From Paenibacillus koleovorans NBRC 103111 (GTDB taxonomy: Bacteria > Bacillota > Bacilli > Paenibacillales > NBRC-103111): a stretch of DNA of 64,000 bases. The notes below the pieces were generated by a model, which was given only the letters and a program-made list of their open reading frames with translations, did no database searches and had not been told where the DNA came from. The translations under genes and the position numbers were made by a program. The DNA is taken from contig NZ_BIMA01000007.1 in the NCBI RefSeq assembly GCF_004000845.1, positions 1-64,000 of the forward strand, read 5' to 3'. Below are positions 45,026 to 54,013 of the stretch, in pieces. Every line of letters starts with the position of its first letter. Position 1 is the first letter of the stretch.

Positions 45026-45577
45026 CTACGGCAGGTCGGCCAAGCGGACAAGGAGACCGTCCTCTCCCTCGGATACGGTCGGCGGCAGCCAGCCTGCGCG
45101 ATGATCGAAACAGAAAACCCACCATACGACCCCGGAGCCGATGGGCAATTGACGCGAATGCTTGAGCGTCAGCATGCCGCGGCTGCCCTCGTGCCGGTAT
45201 AGCTGAATCGGTTCGAGCGGATCCGGCTCGAGGGTTGCGCGTCCATCCGATACGGGCTGTTCCATGAAGACGCCCATCCACAAGGCGCAGCCAGCTTCGC
45301 TAAGACGTGCCCATCCGTCCGATAAAGACCAGGCCAGAAAGGTTCCGCCTTGCCAATAATAATCGAGCTTCGCACCCGGTCTCAGGGAAGCGATTGTATC
45401 CCGTACAACGACAGCGGCAGGCTCGTGATCCGTTTGTCCGCCAGATAGCCAAACGTCGCGCTTGATTTTCGCGCCTTCCGGCAGTCCGTTGTAGCATCGC
45501 GTCAGATCGAGCGAAGCATCACGTAGTTGGTGTCCTGGATGAAATAAGTCCGCGTGCCCTCGATCAAATAATACATC
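45026..45577 (-). pseudogene. Start-less coding remnant of unrecognised family
   Basis: A 183-residue open frame with normal protein-like composition but no usable start codon in its first half; the first TTG, at 45283, has no ribosome binding site. Readable segments include NGLPEGAKIKRDVWLSGG, VVRDTIASLRPGAKLDYYWQ and GVVWWVFCFDHRAGWLPPTV, ending VRLADLP. It is preceded in a different frame by a broken AraC N-terminus, and the two overlap at 45502-45577. It is best read as the C-terminal part of a deleted gene. I do not recognise the family. Confidence 0.5.
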
Positions 45578-45690
45578 TCATAGGTGTCGTGAAAATGAGT
45601 AGACAGGTAGCGGTCGTCTTGGACGGTTCGCTTCGTTCGCGAGATGTAAAAGTGATCCTCCATTGTAAAACCCCAGAACGTCTTCATCAC
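45502..45690 (-). pseudogene. Truncated AraC-family regulator (N-terminal cupin only)
   Basis: Encodes about 50-60 residues matching the start of AraC sensor domains, with DDRYLSTHFHDTYEMYYLIEG, then breaks after IQDTNYVM into an immediate stop. The rest of the cupin and the helix-turn-helix domain are absent. A GGGGGA precedes the ATG near 45687, so the N-terminus looks native and the break is a deletion junction near 45515-45525. Confidence 0.7.
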
Positions 45691-45841
45691 TTATCCCCCA
45701 TTGAATAGTGATTAGTTTGCCTACCTACTCTATTAATCATATGATTGAATGGAGGTTTAATCAAGGATATAGACGAGGTTCTGAGCTTGTAATTCATTCT
45801 CCGACTTGAGAGAATAGAAGCTAGTACCTAGTACAAGCTGG

Positions 45842-46660
45842 ATGGGGGCATCCCGATTGACCGACAAGCTGCTTGTCATTTTGCTGTTCACGCTGCTCAT
45901 CAACGCCATCGAGACGCTGTCCTATGCAGCCCGGTTGGCCGGTACCCGCACAGCCCGGCTGGCCAGCGCGTTCTCCCTGTTCAACATCATTGTCATCTTC
46001 TCCCGGACGGCCAATATGGTGCAGATGGTGCTGATTGCAAGCCTGATCGATCGGGCGATGGAAACGGGGCTCGTCGACCGGGTCAAGGATCAGTTTCGCT
46101 GGATTATCGGTGCCGCCTCGATCGGTACGGTGCTGGGAGCGCTGCTAGTGCCTACGTTTGTCGCCATATTCGCTCGCGCGATTCAGCGGCTGGAAGCGAG
46201 CGGCTCCGTTCCGTATTTGCTCAAGGAAGCGCTGCAAGCGAAACATCTGGGGGCGGTCAAACATTATTTTCGCCACCCCAGCTTGAAGCTGATTCACAGC
46301 TTCCGGATCGGCGGCGTTCCCAAACGATTGCTGCTGCTGAACACATGCATTACTGCGATCTATACGGTTGGTGTGTTGTCGGCGCTATACGCAGGTTTGC
46401 TAAATCCGGATCGAGCGACGACCGCAACCTTGTCTTCCGGGATGATCAACGGGATCGCCACGATTTTGCTCGCGCTGACGATCGATCCGAAAGTAGCCTT
46501 GCTCACCGATCAAGTGCTGTCCGGCAAGAAACGGGCTTCGCAGATGAACCATATGGTGCTGATGCTCATTTTGTCTCGTTTTTTGGGTACGGTGGTGGCG
46601 CAAATTTTGTTCATTCCGGCCGCCATTTGGGTGAAATGGTTGAGCAGCAATGTTATGTAA
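45842..46660 (+). CDS. amj: Lipid II flippase Amj family protein
   Basis: A 272-residue polytopic membrane protein of the Amj (YdaH, DUF2837) family, which in Bacillus flips lipid II as an alternative to MurJ under cell-envelope stress. The N-terminal INAIETLSYAARLAGTRT and LFNIIVIFSRTANMVQ motifs are diagnostic. Several membrane spans cover most of the length. The start is uncertain: ATG 45842 lacks a good ribosome binding site, and TTG 45857 follows a G-run. It lies just before an ECF sigma factor; Amj is sigma-M-controlled in Bacillus, but no link is proven here. Confidence 0.88.
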   Translation: MGASRLTDKLLVILLFTLLINAIETLSYAARLAGTRTARLASAFSLFNIIVIFSRTANMVQMVLIASLIDRAMETGLVDRVKDQFRWIIGAASIGTVLGALLVPTFVAIFARAIQRLEASGSVPYLLKEALQAKHLGAVKHYFRHPSLKLIHSFRIGGVPKRLLLLNTCITAIYTVGVLSALYAGLLNPDRATTATLSSGMINGIATILLALTIDPKVALLTDQVLSGKKRASQMNHMVLMLILSRFLGTVVAQILFIPAAIWVKWLSSNVM

Positions 46661-46845
46661 TTCATGAAGAAGTCTTCATAGTGCCGTCCCTGTAAATCTG
46701 GTAAAATGAAAACGTCAGCAATCATTCGTCGAACGGATCGCGGCGGCGTGGCCCAAGCGTGTCCGGCGACATTTTTTTTGTTTCGGCATTTGCAACCTTT
46801 TTCCTAACGACGCCGTCTACTATGTTGCAAGAGAGGGGGAACCTT

Positions 46846-47394
46846 GTGGTAGCGAAGGAATTGATCATAGCTGCCCAATCGGGCGATCGCGACGCTCTTA
46901 TAACCCTACTGCGAGAAATTGAGTCCCATATTTACCGAACGGCCTTTTATATACTAGGCAATGAGCAGGATGCCAAGGATGCGGCGCAGGAAGCGCTGAT
47001 CCGCGTCTACACCAAAATTAATTCCTATGAGGAAAAAGCCCTATTCAAAACATGGGTCCAGCGAATCGTGACGAATATTTGCATCGATAAGTTCCGTCGA
47101 ACGAAGTCGACCGTCTCCATCGAGGAGCATAATATGGTGTTCACGTCGACCGTGGATGTGGAAGACGAGATATTGGCAACCTATGTGGCAAAAGATATTC
47201 AGGCTGCAATCGACAAATTGCCGGAGCATCACCGCGCGGTAGTTGTGCTTAGATATATACAGGACTTTTCGTATAACGAAATTGCAGATTCCTTGGATTT
47301 GCCCTTGAATACCGTGAAATCCTATTTGTTCAGGGCGAGACAGCAACTGCAAGCTCTACTCCGTGATTATCAGAAAGGTGGTGTGCGGGGATGA
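46846..47394 (+). CDS. ECF sigma factor (SigW-like)
   Basis: A 182-residue extracytoplasmic-function sigma factor. Region 2 is seen in HIYRTAFYILGNEQDAKDAAQ and KTWVQRIVTNICIDKFR, and region 4 in LPEHHRAVVVLRYIQDFSYN and the recognition helix LPLNTVKSYLFRARQQL. The start is GTG 46846 behind GAGAGGGGG; ATG 46822 is an alternative. The stop overlaps the anti-sigma start by four bases (ATGA), the usual coupled pair. An autoregulatory promoter with a convincing -35/-10 was not found. Confidence 0.92.
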   Translation: MVAKELIIAAQSGDRDALITLLREIESHIYRTAFYILGNEQDAKDAAQEALIRVYTKINSYEEKALFKTWVQRIVTNICIDKFRRTKSTVSIEEHNMVFTSTVDVEDEILATYVAKDIQAAIDKLPEHHRAVVVLRYIQDFSYNEIADSLDLPLNTVKSYLFRARQQLQALLRDYQKGGVRG

Positions 47395-48716
47395 CATGTC
47401 AAGAGGCGGTGGAATGGATGCAGCGTGATCTGGATCACGATCTGAGCGATTCGGAACGCCAAGCTCTGGTCAGCCACATGAGCCGGTGTCCGGATTGTGC
47501 GGAAATGTTTACCCGACTCCAACAGCTTTCTCTCGAACTCGCGCAACTGCCCAAAGTAACGCCTCCTTACAGCTTAGTGGATGCCATACTGCCGCGACTC
47601 GAGGAGCTGGACCGAGAGCGGATCTTCGAACAAACCGAGAAAAATGCGGGCCCCGCCGTACACCCGTTCCCGGCTGCGCCTGCAGCCGGACAGCGGGGCG
47701 AGCGCCGCGCTTCCCGCTGGAAGCGGCTGTTTCCGTTCAGCGCCATCGGCGGTGTCGTAGCCGCAGGTATCGTGCTGACCTTGTTCATCACGAATCAAGG
47801 CGGATTGATGAAGAACAAGGAAACGGCGGACACTACTCTGCTGTCGGTCAAAAAAATGACTTCGGAAGGCGCCACGGCAAGCGGTGGAGCGGCTCCAACG
47901 AGCAACGGCTCCGCGGAAAGATCGGTAGACGTCACTTCCAATACGGCTTCTCCTGTCGCCCCCCCGTCGCCGAGCGCTACGCAGAAGATTGCGCCAGCCG
48001 GCGATCTGCGGCAAGGGAACGCCCAGGACGGCGGAAACGAAGCGGGATCGGGTGCCATAGATCCCACTAAGCAGTCACAACTGTTTGGCGCTAATCTCGG
48101 GGATGCGGGGCAATCGCAGCCAAAAGGCGGCGAGGCCGTCTCGATTTCCGATGTGCGGGATCAGCATGGGACGCCCCCACCTAATCCGGAGACGTCGAAC
48201 ACCAGCGGAATCGGGAATGAAGTGACGGATACCTACGCTTCGCCTGGCGACCGCATTGCGAGCGGGGACAAATCGACCGCTCAAGGCGGAGGTGCAGGCA
48301 GTGCGGAGCTGTCCGGCAGCATCAATAAGAGCAGTCCCGGTTCGACAGAAGGGGGCGCTACCGATTCGAACAGCGCCGGTACGGCCGCCGGCATGATGCC
48401 TGCTTTGCCGCCCGATGCTTCGATGGGCATCGCGGGCATTGGTCCGAGAGTGCCGGTCACCCGCCTGCAGTCTCCGGATGCATCGCGCATAGCCGTCTAC
48501 GACCCGGCGTCGCGCCAGGTGAAGGTTGTGAAGGCGGGCGACGAGAAAGCGGCATTGTTCGTATCGGCGCGCATATGGGAGCCGACCGATTCCATCCACT
48601 TGAACAGCTGGACGTCTGCGGAGCGGTTCAGTTATTCGGTTACGCGGGCGGATGGAAGCATTCTGGTTTACTCCATCGAATTAATGCCCGTCCAAGAAAG
48701 GCTGGAAGTTCGATAA
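47391..48716 (+). CDS. Zinc-finger anti-sigma factor with large extracytoplasmic domain
   Basis: A 441-residue transmembrane anti-sigma factor. The N-terminal ZAS motif is HMSRCPDC (residues about 29-36, with an upstream Cys3), one membrane helix lies near 120-140 (IGGVVAAGIVLTLFI), and the external part is long. External residues about 150-340 are Gly/Ser/Ala/Asn-rich and probably disordered; the last 100 residues are more ordered (RVPVTRLQSPDASRIAVYDP, FSYSVTRADGSILVYSIELM). RsiW of Bacillus is about 208 residues, so this has a much larger external sensor. It is released by regulated proteolysis in the family; this is inferred here. Confidence 0.88.
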   Translation: MTCQEAVEWMQRDLDHDLSDSERQALVSHMSRCPDCAEMFTRLQQLSLELAQLPKVTPPYSLVDAILPRLEELDRERIFEQTEKNAGPAVHPFPAAPAAGQRGERRASRWKRLFPFSAIGGVVAAGIVLTLFITNQGGLMKNKETADTTLLSVKKMTSEGATASGGAAPTSNGSAERSVDVTSNTASPVAPPSPSATQKIAPAGDLRQGNAQDGGNEAGSGAIDPTKQSQLFGANLGDAGQSQPKGGEAVSISDVRDQHGTPPPNPETSNTSGIGNEVTDTYASPGDRIASGDKSTAQGGGAGSAELSGSINKSSPGSTEGGATDSNSAGTAAGMMPALPPDASMGIAGIGPRVPVTRLQSPDASRIAVYDPASRQVKVVKAGDEKAALFVSARIWEPTDSIHLNSWTSAERFSYSVTRADGSILVYSIELMPVQERLEVR

Positions 48717-48878
48717 AAAAGTAACTGCGCCAATGCACATATTACCGGGCGGCACGTATTGTATTGTAACAAGATACGAAAGTCCGTGAGTCGACACGGG
48801 GCGCCGCCTGACACCGTATGACCGCCCGCCGGAAGTGCCTAGGAGCTTGCCGGCCTGCGTTTATATAGATGTGCTGGG

Positions 48879-48931
48879 ACAAAGGGATGATGTTAAAATC
48901 TGCGGATTTTGACGTGATCCCTTTGTTTTTG
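48879..48931 (+). terminator. Terminator after the sigma/anti-sigma operon
   Basis: Perfect arms ACAAAGGGAT / ATCCCTTTGT with an inner AAAATC / GATTTT stem and a T-run. The rest of this 260-bp gap (48717-48976) shows no gene. Confidence 0.9.
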
Positions 48932-48976
48932 TTAGAATGGCATCAAATGAACCGGAACTAGGCGGAGGTGAGCACG

Positions 48977-49990
48977 ATGGATTACCGGTCGGCGGCCCGT
49001 GAAGTGGCCAAGAGCGGAGCAAGGCCCGTGTACGTCTGCTACGGCACGGAGAAATATTTGATACGGGAATTTATCCAATACATAACGGACAAGCTGATCG
49101 ATCCGGATGTGCGGGACTTCGCCATCTCCCGGCATGATTTTTCGGAGACGAGCCTTGAGGCGGTGCTGGAGGATGCGCAGACGCTGCCGTTCATGGCGGA
49201 GAAGAAGCTTGTCATCGCCAAGAGCGCTATTTTCCTGACCGGGGCGAAGGATACGTCCAAGGTGGAGCACAACACGGAGAAGCTGCTGGAGTATTTGAAA
49301 AGTCCTTGCGAGTTCTCGGTTCTCATCCTGCTGGTCGATGCCGACAAGCTGGATGAGCGCAAAAAAGTAGTAAAGGCGTTGAAGGAATGCGCTATCGCTT
49401 TCCCGGTATTGAACGCTGAAGATCTGCTGCAATGGGTGAAACGGCAGGCGGAGCGGCACTCGTTCTCGTTCGCCGACGGTGCTGCCGACCAGACGGTGCT
49501 GTATGCGGGCTCGAATTTGCAAACGCTGTCGGCGGAGCTGGATAAGCTGTCGCTCTATGTGGGGAGCGGAGGGGTGGTGACCGGCGATATTGTGGAGCAG
49601 CTCGTAACGAGAAGCACGGAGCAGAACGTGTTTATTTTGATCGAGGATATCGTTCGCCTGCGGCTTCAACGGGCATTTACGATTCTTCACGAGTTGATTA
49701 AGATGAAGGAGGAGCCGGTCAAGCTGACCTTGCTTATCGCTCGGCAATTCCGCATCATCCTGCAAGTGAAAGAAAGCATGAAGCTGGGGTATTCCCAGCA
49801 GCAGTTGGCCGGACAGCTCGGGCTGCATCCGTATGCGGTCAAGGTGGCTGCAGAGCAAGGCTCCCGGTACACGGACGAGCAGCTAACGCGGATTCTCACG
49901 GAGCTGGCCGAGCTTGATTATAAGATGAAAAGCGGCAAGATCGACAAGGTGCTCGGGCTAGAGCTGTTCCTGCTGCAATTGTCCGCTTGA
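48977..49990 (+). CDS. holA: DNA polymerase III subunit delta
   Basis: Clamp-loader subunit that opens the beta clamp. The 337-residue protein has the typical N-terminal PVYVCYGTEKYLIREFIQYI, central TLPFMAEKKLVIAKS and C-terminal helical collar (LLIARQFRIILQVKE, LGLHPYAVKVAAEQGSRY). ATG 48977 lies just after GGAGGTGAG. It lies on the plus strand opposite rpsT, as in Bacillus (yqeN-rpsT). Confidence 0.95.
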   Translation: MDYRSAAREVAKSGARPVYVCYGTEKYLIREFIQYITDKLIDPDVRDFAISRHDFSETSLEAVLEDAQTLPFMAEKKLVIAKSAIFLTGAKDTSKVEHNTEKLLEYLKSPCEFSVLILLVDADKLDERKKVVKALKECAIAFPVLNAEDLLQWVKRQAERHSFSFADGAADQTVLYAGSNLQTLSAELDKLSLYVGSGGVVTGDIVEQLVTRSTEQNVFILIEDIVRLRLQRAFTILHELIKMKEEPVKLTLLIARQFRIILQVKESMKLGYSQQQLAGQLGLHPYAVKVAAEQGSRYTDEQLTRILTELAELDYKMKSGKIDKVLGLELFLLQLSA

Positions 49991-50043
49991 ATCTGGCAAG
50001 TTGGGTTTTTATCAAACAGGTGAACGAGAGGGAGAGAGAATCG

Positions 50044-51159
50044 ATGGCCGAACAAGTGAACACGCAAGTGCAAGCGGGACAAGCCTACAAGCTGGATCCG
50101 AACATGAGGTTAGATCAAAAGAAGGACGGCAGTCTGGCCTGGTATTCGCCCAAAGAAGGAGCGTTCCAAGTCGTCGGGCTGCCTTGGTTCCAGCAAGAGC
50201 AAATTTATCGGCGACTGCCGGTTGCGCCGGAGTGGCCGATTCGTCCGGAAGTCGACGAGCTGGCGAACTGCACGGCCGGCGGCCAAGTCCGCTTCCGCAC
50301 CGATTCCACAAAGCTGTCCGTGCGCGTCAAGCTGGCTGGAGCAGCGAATATGTACCACATGCCGTCGACAGGCCAATGCGGCTTCGATTGTTACATCGGG
50401 GAGCCGGAGCAGATGAAATACGCCGGAACGACCCGCTATGACATAGCCTTGACGGAATACGAATGGATCATTTTCGATTGGCCGGAGCTATCTCCGGAAT
50501 CCCGGATGATTACGCTGAACTTTCCGCTCTATCAGGGCGTGGAGGAGCTCGAAATCGGGTTGCTGCCCGGCGCGGTCCTGGAGGCTCCGACCCCTTATGC
50601 GGACAATCGGAAAATTATCATCTACGGCACATCCATTACCCAAGGCGGCTGCGCAATGCGGCCGGGCATGGCGTACCCGAATATCATCAGCCGTTGGATG
50701 AACTACGAAATATACAACCAAGGCTACTCAGGAAATGGCAGAGGCGATCCGGAGATGGCGAGGCTGCTCGCCGATATCGACAATCCGGCTATGCTCGTAT
50801 TGGACTATGAGGCCAACTCGGTGTCGGTGGAGTACTACAGCCAGACGCTCCCGGAGTTCGTGAGCATTTATCGGGAGAAGCATCCGACCGTTCCGATCTT
50901 GATCATCTCCAAAATCAATTATTGCTATAACCACTTCCAGCCTTCCGTAGTTGAGCTGAACGATATTCGCCGCCGCTTGGCGAGTGAGCTTGTGGAGCAG
51001 CGACGTGCGGCAGGCGACCGGCACATTCATTTCCTCGACGGCGCCGGCCTGCTTGGCGAAGACTATGAGGAATGCACGGTGGACGGCTCCCACCCGACCG
51101 ATCTGGGCTTCTGGCGGATGGCGGAACGGATCGCTCCAGTCATTCGCGGCCTGCTGTAG
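50044..51159 (+). CDS. SGNH/GDSL family hydrolase
   Basis: A 371-residue cytoplasmic esterase-like protein. Residues about 1-185 form an N-terminal beta domain; the SGNH domain follows with block I YGTSITQG (GTS in place of GDS), the Asn in GYSGNGRGDPEM, and block V DGSHPTDLG supplying Asp and His. Similar two-domain proteins are acyl or carbohydrate esterases. No signal peptide. ATG 50044 has GAGAGGGAGAG upstream. It is an insertion between holA and rpsT. The substrate is not known. Confidence 0.88.
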   Translation: MAEQVNTQVQAGQAYKLDPNMRLDQKKDGSLAWYSPKEGAFQVVGLPWFQQEQIYRRLPVAPEWPIRPEVDELANCTAGGQVRFRTDSTKLSVRVKLAGAANMYHMPSTGQCGFDCYIGEPEQMKYAGTTRYDIALTEYEWIIFDWPELSPESRMITLNFPLYQGVEELEIGLLPGAVLEAPTPYADNRKIIIYGTSITQGGCAMRPGMAYPNIISRWMNYEIYNQGYSGNGRGDPEMARLLADIDNPAMLVLDYEANSVSVEYYSQTLPEFVSIYREKHPTVPILIISKINYCYNHFQPSVVELNDIRRRLASELVEQRRAAGDRHIHFLDGAGLLGEDYEECTVDGSHPTDLGFWRMAERIAPVIRGLL

Positions 51160-51174
51160 GGTCGGCAGTACGAC

Positions 51175-51220
51175 AAAAAGTCCTTTGCACCGCGTCTGCG
51201 ACGCGAGGCAAAGGACTTTT
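51175..51220. terminator. Bidirectional terminator between SGNH gene and rpsT
   Basis: AAAAGTCCTTTGC and GCAAAGGACTTTT form a perfect stem around an inner CGCGT / ACGCG stem. Confidence 0.92.
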
Positions 51221-51250
51221 GCAGTTTAACCGGCGATTCAAGCGATTCGA

Positions 51251-51523
51251 TTAAGCTTGGGACGACAGCGCGTTGAATTGCTTGGCCAAACGGGATTTTT
51301 TGCGAGCTGCAGCATTTTTATGGATCAATCCTTTGGTCACGGCCTTGTCCAATTTCTTGGTGGCTACGATCAGGGTTTCTTTCATGGTTTCCACGTTTTG
51401 GCCTGCAGCTGCGGTTTCGAACGATTTCACTGCAGTACGAAGTGCAGATTTCTGAGATGCGTTGCGAAGACGACGCTTTTCGCTCGTTTTCACGCGTTTT
51501 ACGGCGGACTTAATGTTAGGCAT
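51251..51523 (-). CDS. rpsT: 30S ribosomal protein S20
   Basis: A 90-residue, strongly basic protein starting [20 protein letters not shown] and ending in the [20 protein letters not shown] helix, both typical of bS20. GGGAGGTGA is well spaced before the ATG. It lies on the strand opposite to holA and gpr, as in Bacillus. Confidence 0.97.
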   Translation of the reverse strand: MPNIKSAVKRVKTSEKRRLRNASQKSALRTAVKSFETAAAGQNVETMKETLIVATKKLDKAVTKGLIHKNAAARKKSRLAKQFNALSSQA

Positions 51524-51779
51524 TGCATTCACCTCCCTCAAAACTTTGGCGGAACGTAATCGCTTCTAAGTGAAGCGCTACAAGTACGTAGTATAACCTG
51601 CAAAAGCACAACTTTAGATATTCTATCACGACACTAGGCAAAAAGCAATAACAGGACTGGGCTCTGTTGCGGCGGCGTCTGAGGTTTCTGGCGGGTGTGG
51701 GGCGGATTGCATAACGGCATTTGCAGGATGGCAACCTAAGATGAAAATGCCATCAACGCAAACAAGGAGTGGTGAATTC

Positions 51780-52781
51780 GTGGATGACAACGACAAACTG
51801 TATGCGGTCCGAACGGACCTGGCACTGGAAGCGAGAGACATGGCTTCGCCTGCGTTCGGAGGCGCCCTTCCCGGAGTCCATTCGGAGACGATTGAAGATG
51901 AAGACTGCACGCTGACGATTATGGATATCGACACGGCGGAAGGCTCCAAGGCGGTGGGTAAGCTGCCCGGCCATTATGTGACGTTCGAAATTCCGAAGCT
52001 GCGGGAGAAAGATTCCGATTTGCAGGACCGCATTGCGACCAAGTTCGCCCAGCAGTTCGGCAAGTTCATGGACAAGCTCGGCATTTCGAAAAATGCGAAG
52101 GTGCTTATCATCGGGCTCGGCAACTGGAATGTGACGCCGGATGCGCTTGGCCCGCTCGTGGTGGAGAACATTATGGTCACGCGCCATTTCTTCGAGCTGA
52201 TGCCGGATCAAGTCAGTCCAGGGTACCGCCAAGTTAGCGCAGTAGCGCCCGGGGTGCTGGGCATAACGGGGATCGAGACTAGCGACATCGTACACGGGAT
52301 CGTTCAAAAAACGAAGCCGGATCTCGTCATCGCCATCGATGCGCTCGCTTCGAGAGCGTTGGAGCGTGTCAATACGACAATTCAAATCGCGGATACCGGC
52401 ATTCATCCCGGCTCTGGCGTAGGCAACAAGCGCAAAGGGCTGACGCTGGAGTCGCTAGGCGTGCCGACGCTGGCGGTAGGTGTTCCGACTGTGGTGTACG
52501 CGTCGACGATCGTCAACAGCACGATGGACTTGATGCTGCAGCATTTCAAGACACAGACTGATGCAACGAAGGAAATATTCGGTCTGCTCGACAGCATGGC
52601 GGAGAACGATCGGCTGCAGATGGTGAAGGAGGTGCTCGATCCGGTCGGACACGATTTGCTCGTGACGCCGAAGGACATCGACCAGTTCATCGAGGACATC
52701 GCCAATATCATCGCGAGCGGCTTGAACGCGGCGCTGCATGAAGCGATCGACAGCAGCAACGTCGCCGCTTATACGCATTGA
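51780..52781 (+). CDS. gpr: GPR endopeptidase (spore protease)
   Basis: Degrades small acid-soluble spore proteins at germination. The 333-residue zymogen has the family motifs GLGNWNVTPDALGPLVVENI, MVTRHFFELMPDQ, VIAIDALASR and IHPGSGVGNKRKGL. The first 15 or so residues would be the autoprocessed propeptide. The start is GTG 51780 with AAGGAG and GGTGA upstream. Expressed in the forespore by sigma-F/G in relatives. Confidence 0.96.
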   Translation: MDDNDKLYAVRTDLALEARDMASPAFGGALPGVHSETIEDEDCTLTIMDIDTAEGSKAVGKLPGHYVTFEIPKLREKDSDLQDRIATKFAQQFGKFMDKLGISKNAKVLIIGLGNWNVTPDALGPLVVENIMVTRHFFELMPDQVSPGYRQVSAVAPGVLGITGIETSDIVHGIVQKTKPDLVIAIDALASRALERVNTTIQIADTGIHPGSGVGNKRKGLTLESLGVPTLAVGVPTVVYASTIVNSTMDLMLQHFKTQTDATKEIFGLLDSMAENDRLQMVKEVLDPVGHDLLVTPKDIDQFIEDIANIIASGLNAALHEAIDSSNVAAYTH

Positions 52782-52783
52782 AG

Positions 52784-54013
52784 ATGAAGAGACTAGTTCG
52801 AGCGTTACTGGCGGCTTTTCTTGTGGTGGGTGGCGGTTCGGCAAATGCTCAGGCCGCTGCCAGTAAGCCGACTGCACTTCAGGGCGAGTTTCAACTAGCG
52901 GTGCGTTCCAGTCCTGAAGCGAGTTGGTCGGAGTCCGCGGACGTTGGATCTGAGAAGTGGGGTTATGCCTGGTCGAAGCGAAGGGCTGTGACGGCTGAGG
53001 ATAGAGACGGCGTCAGTCTATCGGAGAAGCAGCTGACGCTGCGCGATACGACCCTCGTATGGAGGGATGGCTCGACGGAGAAACAGTTCCAGCTTGGGGA
53101 AGAGCCTCGGCTGATCGATACGTCGAGCGGTGAAGCTTGGGAGATCGATGCCTCAGCCTGGCGCGACTTGCGCGACTCTGCGGAGTCGCTGCGGAAGCGG
53201 CATTACGGCGAGCTGCTGCGCTGGAGCGAGGTGGAAGCGAAGCTGCCTCGCAAAAGCGTCTTCCAGGTCACCGACCTGGAGACCGGCTTGTCGTTTCGGG
53301 TGCAGCGCCGGGCAGGCAGCCAGCATGCCGATGTGCAGCCGATGACGAAGCAGGATTCGGCGGTCATGAAGCAGATCTACGGCGGCTCCTGGAGCTGGAA
53401 GCGGCGGGCGATCATCGTCAGCGGCGGCGAGGGGGAAGCAAGGCTGGCAGGCTCGATGAACGGCATGCCGCATGGAGGCGACGGTATTCCCGACAACGGC
53501 TTCTCTGGTCATTTCTGCATCCATTTCCTCGAGAGCACTACGCACAAGGTGGATCGCCCGGACTTGGCGCATCAGCTCATGACGCATAAAGCGGCGGGGC
53601 AAATAGTGCCATACTTGCAGCGCGCAGACGCGGAGACAGTCGCGGCGGCGTTCCTGGAAGGCGTTCATCTCCGCGACGCGGCACTGACAGGGCTGTTGAC
53701 ACGCGGACTGGAGAAGGAAGGGCGCGAGCGGATCATGAAGCGGATGGGCACTCTGACGACGATCAAGCTGGATTACGACAAGCTGATGCGTAAGCCGGAT
53801 CCGGAAGGGTCGATGGAACGGACCGTGGCGCTGCCGGCGCTCGTCTCGAGACAGGGTGGGAATACGCGTAGAGAGATGTTCACATTTACGATGCGGCGTC
53901 TGACCGAACAGTCGCCTTGGCTGCCCTCGGATGTGCGGGTCGCGATCGTAGAAGAGGAGAGGGATCGCCATGAAGAAGAAGCGGCACAGGATGAAGTGGG
54001 CTTTGGCGGCTAG
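52784..54013 (+). CDS. Secreted protein with GHFCIHF-motif domain, function unknown
   Basis: A 409-residue exported protein. A signal peptide covers residues 1-25 (ALLAAFLVVGGGSANAQA). Residues about 155-265 hold a domain that includes SFRVQRRAGSQHADVQPMT, IYGGSWSWKRRAIIV, SMNGMPHGGDGIPDN and SGHFCIHFLESTTHKVD. I recall the same pattern at the ends of other secreted Paenibacillus and clostridial proteins, but no activity is assigned. The clustered His, Cys and Ser residues suggest a hydrolase or cell-wall enzyme. The tail (300-409) is charged and helical. ATG 52784 overlaps nothing; a TTG at 52778 overlaps the gpr stop. A polysaccharide deacetylase start lies inside its 3' end. Confidence 0.8.
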   Translation: MKRLVRALLAAFLVVGGGSANAQAAASKPTALQGEFQLAVRSSPEASWSESADVGSEKWGYAWSKRRAVTAEDRDGVSLSEKQLTLRDTTLVWRDGSTEKQFQLGEEPRLIDTSSGEAWEIDASAWRDLRDSAESLRKRHYGELLRWSEVEAKLPRKSVFQVTDLETGLSFRVQRRAGSQHADVQPMTKQDSAVMKQIYGGSWSWKRRAIIVSGGEGEARLAGSMNGMPHGGDGIPDNGFSGHFCIHFLESTTHKVDRPDLAHQLMTHKAAGQIVPYLQRADAETVAAAFLEGVHLRDAALTGLLTRGLEKEGRERIMKRMGTLTTIKLDYDKLMRKPDPEGSMERTVALPALVSRQGGNTRREMFTFTMRRLTEQSPWLPSDVRVAIVEEERDRHEEEAAQDEVGFGG

